DNA of 64,000 nucleotides from Paenisporosarcina antarctica (GTDB taxonomy: Bacteria; Bacillota; Bacilli; Bacillales_A; Planococcaceae), in contig NZ_CP038015.1 in the NCBI RefSeq assembly GCF_004367585.1, positions 629,001 to 693,000 of the forward strand, in the 5' to 3' direction. The translations under genes and the position numbers were made by a program. Shown piece by piece: positions 24,406 to 33,892 of this stretch (positions are counted from its first letter, which is position 1; every line of letters begins with the position of its first letter). The notes under the pieces were generated by a model. The model worked only from the letters and a program-made list of their open reading frames with translations, had not been told where the DNA came from and made no database searches.

Positions 24406-25395
24406 ATGAGTAAGATTGTATTTAAAGATGTCATGAAAATTTATCCAGGTAATGAAAAGAATGCGGTAAATAATGTGAACCTTGAGGTTAATTCAGGTGA
24501 ATTTATTGTCTTTTTAGGAACTTCTGGTTGTGGAAAAACAACGCTACTTAAAATGACCAACCGTCTTTATGCGCAAACAAAAGGGCAAATTATTATAGAT
24601 GATACAGACACAAGAGAACTACCAGTTAATGAGCTTAGAAGAAAAATAGGATATGTTATTCAACAAAGTGGATTATTCCCACATATGACAGTTGAAAAAA
24701 ATATTGCAGTTGTTCCAGATATGTTAGGATGGGATAAAAAAAAGATTGCTCAACGAATAGAAGAATTACTAGAACTAGTTCACCTAGATCCAAAGGTATA
24801 TCGTTCTAGATATCCTCGTCAACTTTCTGGTGGTGAACAACAAAGAATTGGACTTGCACGTGCATTAGCTGCTGATCCACCGATTATGCTAATGGATGAA
24901 CCCTTTGGTGCCATTGATGCGATTACAAGAACAAAGCTACAAGATGAATTGATTCATATTCAAAAAAAGTTGCATAAGACCATCCTGTTTGTTACCCATG
25001 ATGTAGATGAAGCGTTAAGGCTTGCAGATAAGATTGTCATTATGAAAGACGGAGATATCGTTCAATTTGATACACCTTTAAATATTATTGCCAAGCCTAA
25101 AAATGATTTTGTGCGTGATTTAATTGGTGGAGATGATATTATCCGTCAAATTAGTCTAATTAATATTAGTGATGCAATGCAAAAAGTGACAGAGACAATA
25201 ACAGTCGACTCCACCCTAACAATCTCTGATACAAGTGATCTTAAATCTGCATTAGCGGCGATGCTAAAGTCAAGAACTGAGCAATTGTATGTAGTTGATG
25301 AAAGAACCCAGGTCATTGGCATAATCAACTTTGCTCAAATTCAAGCACTTTTAAGTCCTAATAAAAAAGAAAAACATGCTCTAGAGGTACATTAA
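24406..25395 (+). CDS. quaternary-amine ABC transporter ATPase with CBS domain, OpuCA-like
   Basis: 329 residues. Walker A GTSGCGKTT (38-46), Q-loop region VIQQSGLFPHMTV, signature LSGGEQQRIGLARALA, Walker B IMLMDEPFGA, then THDVDEALRLADKI. The C terminus carries a CBS-like segment (KSRTEQLYVVDERTQVIGII), as in OpuCA/ProV-type ATPases that are sensitive to ionic strength or ligand. The ATG at 24406 is better spaced from AAGGAGG than the ATG 3 bases before. One base separates its stop from the lyase gene. Confidence 0.88.
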   Translation: MSKIVFKDVMKIYPGNEKNAVNNVNLEVNSGEFIVFLGTSGCGKTTLLKMTNRLYAQTKGQIIIDDTDTRELPVNELRRKIGYVIQQSGLFPHMTVEKNIAVVPDMLGWDKKKIAQRIEELLELVHLDPKVYRSRYPRQLSGGEQQRIGLARALAADPPIMLMDEPFGAIDAITRTKLQDELIHIQKKLHKTILFVTHDVDEALRLADKIVIMKDGDIVQFDTPLNIIAKPKNDFVRDLIGGDDIIRQISLINISDAMQKVTETITVDSTLTISDTSDLKSALAAMLKSRTEQLYVVDERTQVIGIINFAQIQALLSPNKKEKHALEVH

Positions 25396-25396
25396 G

Positions 25397-26938
25397 ATGA
25401 CAGTAATGAAGAGTATGTTTAAAGAAATTCTAATAGACGGTAGTAGAAAAGAAATTGAAGATGTAGTAGCGGTTGCAAGAAACAGAGTGGAAGTAGAGTT
25501 AAGTAAAGAAACAAAAGTAAGAATTCATAAATGTAGATTATTAGTAGAAAAATTTGTGGTTGAAAAGCGCGTTGTATACGGAATAACGACTGGACTTGGT
25601 GAACTTTGCAAAGTAAATGTTCCTGCAGATAAGTTATCAGAGCTGTCTAAAAAAATTATTATGAGCCATGCGTGCGGCATGGGAGATCCGATTCCTCAAG
25701 ACCAAGTTCGAGCAATCATGTTTTCGGCTATTTTAAACTTTAGCCATGGACATTCAGGGGTACGAGTTGAAACAGTTGAAACGCTTGTGAAGATGCTCAA
25801 TTTAGGAGTGACACCGCATGTCCCTTCACAAGGTTCAGTCGGATATCTAACTCATATGGCTCATATCTCGCTTGTTCTAATTGGATTAGGACAAGCGTAC
25901 TATGATGGTCAACTTATTTTAGGAAAAGAAGCAATGGGAAAAGCGGGAATCCAGACAATTACTTTAGAGGCTAAAGAGGGACTCTCATTAGTCAATGGCA
26001 CTGTATGCATGACTGGAATAAGCTCTTTAGTTATTTATGATGCATTGCAACTAGCAAAGTGGTCAGACATATCAGGGGCGATGAGTTTTGAAGCTCTTAA
26101 GGGAACGAGATATGCATTTGATAAACGAGTTAATGAGCTACGTCCTTATAAAGGACAATGTCAAGTTGCTAATAACCTACTGCGATTAATAGAAGGTAGT
26201 GACATAGCAGAATTATACAAAGACTATCGAGTTCAAGATGCCCTAAGTCTTAGAGCGATGCCACAGGTTCATGGTGCTAGTCGCGATAAGATTGACCATG
26301 CGATAGAAATCATTTCAATCGAATTAAATTCAGCAACAGACAACCCACTGATTTTTGAAACAGCAGAAGGCGGAATCTCGCTTTCATCTTGTAATGCACA
26401 TGGCGAACCAATTGCACAAACAATGGACATGTTAGCAATTGCGGTCTCAGAGCTAGGGAGCATTTCTGAACGAAGAATTGATCGCTTAGTTAATCCACAT
26501 GTGAGTGAATTACCTGCCTTTTTAGTGAAAAATCCAGGGTTAAATACAGGATTTATGATACCACAATATGTTGCAGCTTCTTTAGTAGCTGAAAATAAAG
26601 TGTTATCTCATCCTATTTCTGTGGACTCCATACCAATGTCTGCTTATCAAGAGGATCATGTAAGTATGGGAACGCCTGCGGCACTCAAAGCAAACCAAGT
26701 TATACGAAATGTTCAAAAAGTAATATCAATTGAATTATTAACTTCTGCTCAAGCGTTTGAATTCCATCATCCTTTACAATTTGGTGTTGGAAGTTCACTA
26801 ATCTATAAGTTAATTAGAGAGCAAATTCCAGCATGGGATGAAGATCGTGTCTTTTATCCAGACTTAGAAAAAATGAAACAAATTGTGGAAGGCAATAGTT
26901 GGATTAACTTAATAGAAAAAGAGATAGGAACATTATAG
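25397..26938 (+). CDS. MIO-less histidine ammonia-lyase homologue, probable ergothionase
   Basis: 513 residues, full length for the HutH/PAL family. Conserved family residues are present: Y61 (VYGITTG), H91 (SHACGMGDP), N200 (LVNGT), R286 (LSLRAMPQV) and E419 (YQEDHVSMG). But where HutH has GSVGASGDLAPLSH, this protein reads GSVGYLTHMAH (146-156): exactly the Ala-Ser-Gly that cyclises to the MIO electrophile is missing. The active-site Tyr of QDPYS is Leu283. Ordinary histidine cannot be deaminated by the usual MIO route. MIO-independent members of this fold include ergothionase, which eliminates trimethylamine from ergothioneine to give thiourocanate. Gene context (betaine-type importer, urocanase homologues) fits this. 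Hercynine is an alternative substrate. Confidence 0.8.
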   Translation: MTVMKSMFKEILIDGSRKEIEDVVAVARNRVEVELSKETKVRIHKCRLLVEKFVVEKRVVYGITTGLGELCKVNVPADKLSELSKKIIMSHACGMGDPIPQDQVRAIMFSAILNFSHGHSGVRVETVETLVKMLNLGVTPHVPSQGSVGYLTHMAHISLVLIGLGQAYYDGQLILGKEAMGKAGIQTITLEAKEGLSLVNGTVCMTGISSLVIYDALQLAKWSDISGAMSFEALKGTRYAFDKRVNELRPYKGQCQVANNLLRLIEGSDIAELYKDYRVQDALSLRAMPQVHGASRDKIDHAIEIISIELNSATDNPLIFETAEGGISLSSCNAHGEPIAQTMDMLAIAVSELGSISERRIDRLVNPHVSELPAFLVKNPGLNTGFMIPQYVAASLVAENKVLSHPISVDSIPMSAYQEDHVSMGTPAALKANQVIRNVQKVISIELLTSAQAFEFHHPLQFGVGSSLIYKLIREQIPAWDEDRVFYPDLEKMKQIVEGNSWINLIEKEIGTL

Positions 26939-26963
26939 TGTTATGAATGGAGAGGATAATCAT

Positions 26964-28604
26964 ATGGAGCCTTTAGTTCATCATCAATATTTTTCCGAAG
27001 GTTTACAATGTAATGATTGGCAAGTAGAAGGAATTCTTAGAATGTTTTTAAATACAATCGATTCGGACGTAGCAGAGGATCCAGATAACTTAGTTGTTTA
27101 TGGAACTGGTAAGGCTGCTAGAAACCAGGAATCCGTAAGGGGGATTATATCGACGTTAAAAAAGCTGAAAAGTGATGAAACTCTTCTCATTCAGTCAGGG
27201 AAACCTGTTGCAGTATTTAAAAGCTTTGAGCATTCACCAAGAGTTATTGCTGTCAACTCAGTCCTTGTTCCAGCATTTGCAAACTGGGATGAATTTCGTC
27301 AATTAGAAAAAAGCGGGCTAACGATGTATGGGCAATCAACTGCTAGTTCTTGGTCTTATATAGGTTCACAAGGGGTCCTTCAAGGAACATATGAAACATT
27401 TAATGTTTTGGCTAAAGACCACTTTAGTGGAACGTTAAAAGGGAAATGGATTTTAACTAGTGGACTTGGAGGAATGGGAAGTGCTCAACCGACTGCAATA
27501 AAGATGAATGATGGCGTCTCTCTAATCGTAGAGATAGATTTTAATAAAATTGAAAGAAGTGTAAAGTATAATATTTGTGATGTTTCTACTGATAGTTTAG
27601 ACGAAGCGCTAAATTATGTGAAAGTAGCCATTGAGAATAATATTACACTGAGCGTGGCATTACTTGGTAATGCAGCTGAAGTTTATCAGGAGCTTGTTCA
27701 TCGGAATGTTATTCCTGATATCGTAACAGATCAAACGTCAGCACATAATCTTCTAGATGGATACATTCCAGCTGATTATACACTTGAGCACGCTAAACGG
27801 ATTAGGGAACAAGTACCTGAAATGTACTTGAGGGATGCCAAGGAAACCATAATTCGTCATGTAACATCAATGGTAGAATTTAAAAAAAGAGGTTCAGTTG
27901 TATTTGATTATGGAAATAGCATTCGTCAGCAAGCGAATTCTGCAGGTTATGAAGAGGCACTTTCATTTCCGAGTTTTATCCCAGCTTACATTCGAAACCT
28001 TCAATGTGAAGGCTATAGTCCATTTAGGTGGGTAGCTTTATCGGGAGATCCGAGTGATATTTATAAAATTGATGATATTGTCAAAAATCATTTTTCAGAT
28101 AATGAAAAAATAAAGAAATGGATTGAATATGCACAAGCTAATATTCGTTTTCAAGGTCTTCCAGCGAGAACATGCTGGATGAAAGCGGAGGATCGTATTT
28201 GGATTGCCGAAAAAGTAAATGAATTAGTTGCAGAAGGAATCATACTGGCTCCTATTGTGTTTACTCGCGATCACATGGATGCAGGCTCTATGGCTTCACC
28301 TATGCGTGAAACGGAAGATATGAAAGATGGAAGTGACGTTATCGGAGATTGGCCAATCTTGAATGCTTTACTAAATACAGCTAATGGAGCTACGTTTGTC
28401 AGTTTTCATCATGGCGGAGGAGTTGGAATTGGTTACTCGTTACATGCGGGTATGAGCCTAGTAGTAGATGGTAGTCGTATGGTTCATGAGAAAATTCCGA
28501 GAATTTTTACAGGGGACGTAGGTATAGGTATTATTCGATATGCTGATGCTGGTTATGATATAGCTATTCAAAAAGCAAAGGAATTGAAGCTTGGCTTGAA
28601 GTAG
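26964..28604 (+). CDS. divergent urocanase-family hydratase, probable thiourocanate hydratase
   Basis: 546 residues, urocanase length. NAD-binding and family motifs are kept: [53 protein letters not shown] (the position of the catalytic cysteine of urocanase) and FHHGGGVGIGYSLHAG. It differs from the canonical copy at 30368 at many otherwise fixed sites (GQSTASSW for [16 protein letters not shown] for [16 protein letters not shown] for ICWLGYGE). Being next to the MIO-less lyase, it may hydrate thiourocanate. Start ATG 26964 has GGAGAGGA upstream; ATG 26943 lacks a site. Confidence 0.75.
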   Translation: MEPLVHHQYFSEGLQCNDWQVEGILRMFLNTIDSDVAEDPDNLVVYGTGKAARNQESVRGIISTLKKLKSDETLLIQSGKPVAVFKSFEHSPRVIAVNSVLVPAFANWDEFRQLEKSGLTMYGQSTASSWSYIGSQGVLQGTYETFNVLAKDHFSGTLKGKWILTSGLGGMGSAQPTAIKMNDGVSLIVEIDFNKIERSVKYNICDVSTDSLDEALNYVKVAIENNITLSVALLGNAAEVYQELVHRNVIPDIVTDQTSAHNLLDGYIPADYTLEHAKRIREQVPEMYLRDAKETIIRHVTSMVEFKKRGSVVFDYGNSIRQQANSAGYEEALSFPSFIPAYIRNLQCEGYSPFRWVALSGDPSDIYKIDDIVKNHFSDNEKIKKWIEYAQANIRFQGLPARTCWMKAEDRIWIAEKVNELVAEGIILAPIVFTRDHMDAGSMASPMRETEDMKDGSDVIGDWPILNALLNTANGATFVSFHHGGGVGIGYSLHAGMSLVVDGSRMVHEKIPRIFTGDVGIGIIRYADAGYDIAIQKAKELKLGLK

Positions 28605-28621
28605 TCGTAAGGGGTGATAAG

Positions 28622-30199
28622 TTGAATATTTTAGTTGCTGAAAGAAGTGATTTCCATAGGAATGGAATAAAATGGATGTTGGCTAGCTCTGGTTGTGAGA
28701 TTGAGCAGTATACAGAAGTTCAATCGACATCAGAGTTCTTTTCTTCAATTGAAACTTACCAGTACCATTTAGTAATCATCGAAATTGAAATGCTAATAGA
28801 CGATGAGTGGAAACACTTCAAAAAACTTACAAATCATACTACTGTAGTTGCTATTTCTGACAAAAAAGATTTTGACTTGGCGGTTAAATGTCTCGAAAGT
28901 GGGATATATCGTATTTTTATAAAACCATTAGCCATAAAGACTATTATGGATGTGATTCTAAAAGTAAGTTCTGATAGTAAAAGGAGTGCTAATGAGGGAA
29001 GTGACAGTGATCTTAAACTGGATTTGTCACTGGTAAAAAAACAATGGGTTAATAATCTTATCTATGGTCATGTTACACATGTGAAAGAAGTATGGGATCA
29101 AGCAAACTTGTTAGGTTGTCGAATATTACCTAGTGTCGTAATAGTTTGTAAGATTAGTTATCTACGTGAAATGACAAAAAATAAAAGTGACCACTGGAAG
29201 AAACAATTAATGACAACCATCTACAATAAAGTAGAAGAGTTCTGTGCTCAATATTCATTGATTACAATAAAGAATTACGATAAATTTGTTGTTTTATATT
29301 CTCCTAAAAAAGGTGAACAAAAGCAAGAAACTTTAAGGAATGTAAAAAAAATAAGTTATGAACTTTTTGATTGGATGAACAAAGAAACAGGCTGTACCCT
29401 GTACATTGCATGTGGAAATGAATATAAAGATCCTATGCACTTATATCATTCTTATAATGAAGCAAAAAGGTTAATAGATTTAGAATATTATTTTTCTCAG
29501 GGAAAGGTCATTCACTATGCTGATCATCCGCAATTATTTAATGATAATATTATTGATGAGATAGAGCTTCTACCCTTAGGGGATGAACTTACAAAAGAAA
29601 ACCTTCCATTTATTTTCTCTCAACTTGAAAACAATCTAAAGGTCATGAAAGAAACAGGTGTTTCACCTTTATACTATAAAATTACCTTGTTATATATCCT
29701 TTCTCAAATATCGAATCTATTCATAAAAAATGAGAAAGATCATTTCAAATTCTTTTTAAAACAAAGTGAAAGTGTTATCAATAGTGAGACAATCGAAGAA
29801 GTATTACCTAAAATAAAGCAATTCTTAATTGAACTTGCAGATGTCGATGCTAACTCATTTCAACATATTGTTATTGAAAAAGCTTTAGATTATATACATG
29901 AAAATTATGTGCGCGGTATTACACTTGAAGAAATAGCTGAATTTGTTAAAAGAAGTCCGTATTATTTTAGTCATCTTTTTAAAAAGGTTATGAATATGAC
30001 TTTTGTTGAGTATTTAACGAATCTAAGAATAAAGAGAGCAAAAGAGCTATTAATGGAAGGTGATTATACAATATCTGAAATAGCATCATTAATTGGTTAC
30101 CAGGACCCTAATTATTTTAGCAGAGTATTTAAAGCTATTAGTGGGGAATCTCCTAAACAATGGAAAACAAAAAAATACTTAGAACAGACAAAAAATTAA
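28622..30199 (+). CDS. AraC-type regulator with degenerate response-regulator receiver
   Basis: 525 residues from TTG (AAGGGG upstream). Residues 1-115 are a receiver-like domain, but the phospho-acceptor position reads IIE54IEM instead of a D, and the upstream acidic pair is E7-R8; Lys in FIKPL is kept. The middle (about 130-400) is unassigned. The C terminus has two AraC helix-turn-helices (ITLEEIAEFVKRSPYYFSHLF, TISEIASLIGYQDPNYFSRVF). The layout is YesN-like but with no kinase gene nearby, so control by phosphate is doubtful; a ligand such as the pathway substrate is more likely. It probably activates the operon. Confidence 0.85.
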   Translation: MNILVAERSDFHRNGIKWMLASSGCEIEQYTEVQSTSEFFSSIETYQYHLVIIEIEMLIDDEWKHFKKLTNHTTVVAISDKKDFDLAVKCLESGIYRIFIKPLAIKTIMDVILKVSSDSKRSANEGSDSDLKLDLSLVKKQWVNNLIYGHVTHVKEVWDQANLLGCRILPSVVIVCKISYLREMTKNKSDHWKKQLMTTIYNKVEEFCAQYSLITIKNYDKFVVLYSPKKGEQKQETLRNVKKISYELFDWMNKETGCTLYIACGNEYKDPMHLYHSYNEAKRLIDLEYYFSQGKVIHYADHPQLFNDNIIDEIELLPLGDELTKENLPFIFSQLENNLKVMKETGVSPLYYKITLLYILSQISNLFIKNEKDHFKFFLKQSESVINSETIEEVLPKIKQFLIELADVDANSFQHIVIEKALDYIHENYVRGITLEEIAEFVKRSPYYFSHLFKKVMNMTFVEYLTNLRIKRAKELLMEGDYTISEIASLIGYQDPNYFSRVFKAISGESPKQWKTKKYLEQTKN

Positions 30200-30217
30200 C
30201 ATTTATTTGTTAAACAA

Positions 30218-30246
30218 ACCTAGTAATCAAAAATAAATTACTAGGT
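30218..30246 (+). terminator. hairpin between regulator and hutU
   Basis: ACCTAGTAAT/ATTACTAGGT, a perfect 10-bp stem with a 9-base loop. The tail (GTAAAACCTTTC) is not T-rich, so termination may be weak. Confidence 0.5.
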
Positions 30247-30367
30247 GTAAAACCTTTCTTAATTCGCAATTGCTAATATACTCCTTTTTTAAAAGAAGCA
30301 CTTAAATTTAATTATCTGAATTTTCAGGATTAATACTACTAAAAAAATTATTTATAAGGAGAACACA

Positions 30368-32032
30368 ATGACAAAAATAGTAGGTAGAGAAATTAAAGCA
30401 CCACACGGAACAAAATTACAAACAAAAGGATGGGTACAAGAAGCAGTACTTCGGATGCTTATGAATAACTTAGATCCTGAGGTTGCAGAGTACCCTGATA
30501 AACTAGTTGTTTACGGTGGGATTGGTAAAGCGGCTAGAAATTGGGAGTCATATGACAAAATTATTGAGTCATTAAAAAACTTAGAAGATGATGAAACACT
30601 CCTAATTCAATCCGGAAAACCAGTTGCTGTATTCCGTACCCATAAGGATTCACCAAGAGTGCTATTAGCGAACTCAAATATTGTCCCAGCATGGGCGAAT
30701 TGGGATGTATTTCATGAATTAGATAAAAAAGGGTTGATTATGTATGGTCAGATGACAGCGGGGAGCTGGATTTATATTGGAAGTCAAGGAATTGTTCAAG
30801 GAACATATGAGACTTTTGCGGAATGTGCTAGACAACATTTTGGAGGAAGTCTTAAAGGAACAATTACTGTTACAGCGGGGTTAGGTGGTATGGGTGGTGC
30901 ACAACCACTAGCTGTAACAATGAATGACGGAGTGGTGATTGGAATCGATGTAGATCGTTCAAGAATCGAAAAACGGATTGAGACTAGATACTGTGATGTC
31001 CTAATAGATTCATTGGATGAAGCGATAAAGTTAGCTGAAGAAGCGAAAGATGAAGGTCGCCCTCTTTCCATTGGACTTTTAGGGAATGCAGCTGAAATTT
31101 TACCTGAAATGATTGGTAGAAACTTTATTCCAGAAATTATTACTGATCAAACCTCTGCCCATGATCCACTAAATGGTTATCTACCTATAGGTCTTAGTCT
31201 TGCAAAAGGGGACGAGCTCCGTCAATCGAATCCGAAAGAATATGTTCGTCGTGCAAAAGAAGGAATGGCTATACATGTGAAAGCGATTTTAACGATGCAG
31301 GAAAAAGGGTCTATTGCATTTGATTATGGTAATAATATTCGCCAAGTAGCTTTTGATGAAGGAGTAACGGATGCATTTAATTTCCCAGGGTTCGTACCAG
31401 CGTATATTAGACCACAATTTTGCGAGGGGAAAGGACCTTTTAGATGGGTTGCTTTATCAGGAGATCCTGAAGATATTAGAAAAACAGACGAAGTGATTTT
31501 AAGAGAGTTTTCATACAATGAAAACTTATGTAAATGGATTAAAATGGCGCAAGAACGAATTGCTTTCCAAGGACTTCCTGCACGTATTTGTTGGTTAGGT
31601 TATGGGGAAAGAGCACGCTTTGGAAAAATTATTAATGACATGGTTGCTTCTGGTGAATTATCAGCTCCTATTGTTATAGGGCGTGACCATTTAGATGCAG
31701 GCTCTGTTGCATCACCGAACCGAGAAACGGAAGCAATGAAAGATGGCAGTGATGCAATTGCTGATTGGCCAATTTTAAACGCATTAGTAAATACGGCTGC
31801 AGGAGCTAGTTGGGTTTCTCTTCACCATGGTGGTGGAGTAGGAATGGGTTACTCTATTCATGCAGGAATGGTTGTTGTAGCTGATGGTACAGAAGAGGCA
31901 GGGAAGCGTATTGAGAGAGTGTTAACGACAGATCCTGGAATGGGAGTAGTTCGACACGCTGATGCCGGTTATGAATTAGCAATTGATACCGTAGAGAAAA
32001 AAGGAATTCATATGCCAATGCTAAACGAATAA
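30368..32032 (+). CDS. hutU: urocanate hydratase (canonical copy)
   Basis: 554 residues closely following classical Hut[90 protein letters not shown] (catalytic Cys) and [17 protein letters not shown]. It adds water to urocanate to form imidazolone propionate using NAD+ as an electrophile. AAGGAG precedes the ATG. No hutI, hutG or MIO-type hutH is in the window, so urocanate would have to come from elsewhere (hercynine, imported urocanate or an unlinked HutH). Confidence 0.92.
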   Translation: MTKIVGREIKAPHGTKLQTKGWVQEAVLRMLMNNLDPEVAEYPDKLVVYGGIGKAARNWESYDKIIESLKNLEDDETLLIQSGKPVAVFRTHKDSPRVLLANSNIVPAWANWDVFHELDKKGLIMYGQMTAGSWIYIGSQGIVQGTYETFAECARQHFGGSLKGTITVTAGLGGMGGAQPLAVTMNDGVVIGIDVDRSRIEKRIETRYCDVLIDSLDEAIKLAEEAKDEGRPLSIGLLGNAAEILPEMIGRNFIPEIITDQTSAHDPLNGYLPIGLSLAKGDELRQSNPKEYVRRAKEGMAIHVKAILTMQEKGSIAFDYGNNIRQVAFDEGVTDAFNFPGFVPAYIRPQFCEGKGPFRWVALSGDPEDIRKTDEVILREFSYNENLCKWIKMAQERIAFQGLPARICWLGYGERARFGKIINDMVASGELSAPIVIGRDHLDAGSVASPNRETEAMKDGSDAIADWPILNALVNTAAGASWVSLHHGGGVGMGYSIHAGMVVVADGTEEAGKRIERVLTTDPGMGVVRHADAGYELAIDTVEKKGIHMPMLNE

Positions 32033-32103
32033 TTCTATAGGTAGATTATGTGACTTTATATAAGCCAAGATCGGTATCTAAAAAATCTGTTGAAATAGGA
32101 AAA

Positions 32104-32157
32104 GAAGGGGGAGTCCCAAAAGTCAATTTAATGACTTTTATGCCAGGCCCTCTTTTC
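32104..32157 (+). mobile_element. solo end of the ISL3-like repeat
   Basis: GAAGGGGGAGTCCCAAAAGTC, T-rich spacer, GACTTTTatgccaggCCCTCTTTTCAT: clearly related to the left end of the element at 55328. No transposase remnant follows. It also can fold as a hairpin and may end hutU transcripts. Confidence 0.6.
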
Positions 32158-32401
32158 ATATTATGGGTCTGTTAAAAAACTCAGATGATTTCCTCAACAA
32201 CGTACTTTGATTTTTCGAACCTAAGCTGAGCGATGCAGAAACAAGCGGGCGGTGCGTAATCCTACTCAGGAAAACAGGAGGTTGGTCACGAAGACTTTAC
32301 CTCGTGAAGTGGCGTTCTTTAGCCTTCGTTCATTACAATCATTTAACTGTTTAAAAATAAAAATCAACAGTATTATACAACATAGCATTAAAAATAAATA
32401 A

Positions 32402-32465
32402 AAAAAATCGTCCTTTCTTGTAAATGAGAATACCCGCATCTACATTTAGAAAGAACGATTTTTTA
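32402..32465. terminator. bidirectional terminator
   Basis: AAATCGTCCTTTCT and CATTTA stem strands pair with their complements up to ACGATTTTTT; A- and T-runs flank both sides. It would end the minus-strand gene at 32606. Confidence 0.75.
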
Positions 32466-32605
32466 TTTGCAATCCAAAGATTTCTTATCAAAAAATTAAT
32501 TCATTGAACGAACAACTTCTCTGCTTAAAGAGGATTTGTAGGAACATGATAACCTAACCTGTTTTTGTTAAATTTAAATTACCTAGTAATTATGCTCGAA
32601 TTTCA

Positions 32606-33295
32606 CTACTGAATCAAATGATCATTGTATCCAGTTATAGTATCCATATGGCTCGCAATCATGGCAATAATTGTGCTTGCTTCTTCTTTTGTAAAGGTAA
32701 AAGTACTTTCATCTTCGTAAAGCTCCGCTTCATCTGTCCAGATTCGGTTGACCCTTCGGAGAACTCCATTACCGTTTGTGCTATCTAACCCAAATTGATA
32801 GGTTACTTCAACTTCATCCGCAATCTGGAATGCAGTGACTTCAGGTGTTTCCCAGTCAACTGTAATTTCTTCAAGGGTATCTTCCTCATCTAAAACTTCA
32901 CCGATGTAGAATTCTCCTTCTTCATCCTCTAAAAGGTAATCCTCTTTATGATCAATCTCATCAACAAAATACACTTCACTCTCATCATTCATAAAGGTAT
33001 GAAAGCTTTCATGAACAGCGTCAATTACATCTTCAATATCCGCAAGAATAATTCTTGCTGGCTGTTCAAAATCCAAATCAAAACTTTCTACATAAAACTC
33101 TTCGTTATGCGGATCAAAGAGGAGCGTGCAAAAGTAATCTCTATCGTCATCATCCTTCTCAATAAAAAATTCTATTCTTGGATGTTTTGCACTCTGATCG
33201 ATAGTCATATGACCGGTCTGGTCATATTTTTCACAAATCGATTTCAGATTATCTTGAAGCTCACCAGACACTCTGTTAAACCATTCCATGGACAT
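32606..33295 (-). CDS. acidic hypothetical protein
   Basis: 229 residues, strongly acidic (runs such as EKDDDDRDYF, LEDEEGEFYIGEVLDEED), no signal or membrane segments. AAAGGGG lies upstream of the ATG. I do not recognise the family. The minus-strand neighbour upstream is the spore protein gene tlp. Confidence 0.7.
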   Translation of the reverse strand: MSMEWFNRVSGELQDNLKSICEKYDQTGHMTIDQSAKHPRIEFFIEKDDDDRDYFCTLLFDPHNEEFYVESFDLDFEQPARIILADIEDVIDAVHESFHTFMNDESEVYFVDEIDHKEDYLLEDEEGEFYIGEVLDEEDTLEEITVDWETPEVTAFQIADEVEVTYQFGLDSTNGNGVLRRVNRIWTDEAELYEDESTFTFTKEEASTIIAMIASHMDTITGYNDHLIQ

Positions 33296-33430
33296 GCGCT
33301 TACCGCCCCTTTATATTTTATTTTTCTTTCCATCTTTTATCTTTTCCTAATTTTTGTGTTTATATCCATGCAATTATCTTTTACTAAATATACTCAACTT
33401 AAATTTCTAAGAAGATAATCATGTCTTTTT

Positions 33431-33652
33431 TTATAGATACCCGTTTATTCGTGATTTACCTTCTTCGAGTATTTCACTTCGTAAACCTTCAATACTCTCT
33501 TCACGTCGAGCATTTTTTTCTTTGATTGCAGCAAGTTCTTTACCATCTGCAAATTCCATGGCTGCTTCTGCTGCTTCCTTATTATTTATCGTTTTCTTAA
33601 GCCTTTCTGCATTATCAGCTGAATCATTCGGTATCGGTTTAATAGTAGACAT
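33431..33652 (-). CDS. tlp: small acid-soluble spore protein Tlp
   Basis: 73 residues from the inner ATG, which sits 9 bases after AAGGAGGG (the outer ATG at 33670 overlaps that site). The C-terminal region KNARREESIEGLRSEI is characteristic of Tlp, the thioredoxin-like-named SASP found in the spore core; the N-terminal PNDSADNAERL also fits. It should be made in the forespore late in sporulation. A decayed relative lies at 18388-18460. Confidence 0.82.
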   Translation of the reverse strand: MSTIKPIPNDSADNAERLKKTINNKEAAEAAMEFADGKELAAIKEKNARREESIEGLRSEILEEGKSRINGYL

Positions 33653-33892
33653 TAATATTCCCTCCTTCATTTTAATAAAAATCCTTCAATACTTAGTGTT
33701 CCCAAGTTTGTAAAAACTATTTGTATTACATTTAATCAAAGCACTAGCATTATATATCAATAAATTCATGTAATTAAGTGTATGAATTTGGAGTAAAGTG
33801 GATTTTTTAAGGTTTAATAAAAAGGGATTGAAAACAGATTAGTGGTTAAGATAAATGATGATTTGAAAATAAAAAAAGGAGTTGAAGATCAA

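Larger units (their letters stand above)
32033..32605. other. intergenic region with insertion-element end and terminator
   Basis: About 570 bases without a gene. It contains a solo ISL3-like end (32104-32157), some 200 bases of non-coding sequence with no recognised element, and the terminator at 32402. Confidence 0.5.

Noticed and set aside
22095-25395. Osmoprotectant (glycine betaine) uptake as the role of the ABC transporter
   Set aside because: Possible by family, but linkage to a lyase and urocanases and a cre site argue for a catabolic import role. Not excluded.
25397-26938. Annotation as ordinary histidine ammonia-lyase hutH
   Set aside because: The MIO-forming Ala-Ser-Gly is absent, so the normal histidine reaction is unlikely.
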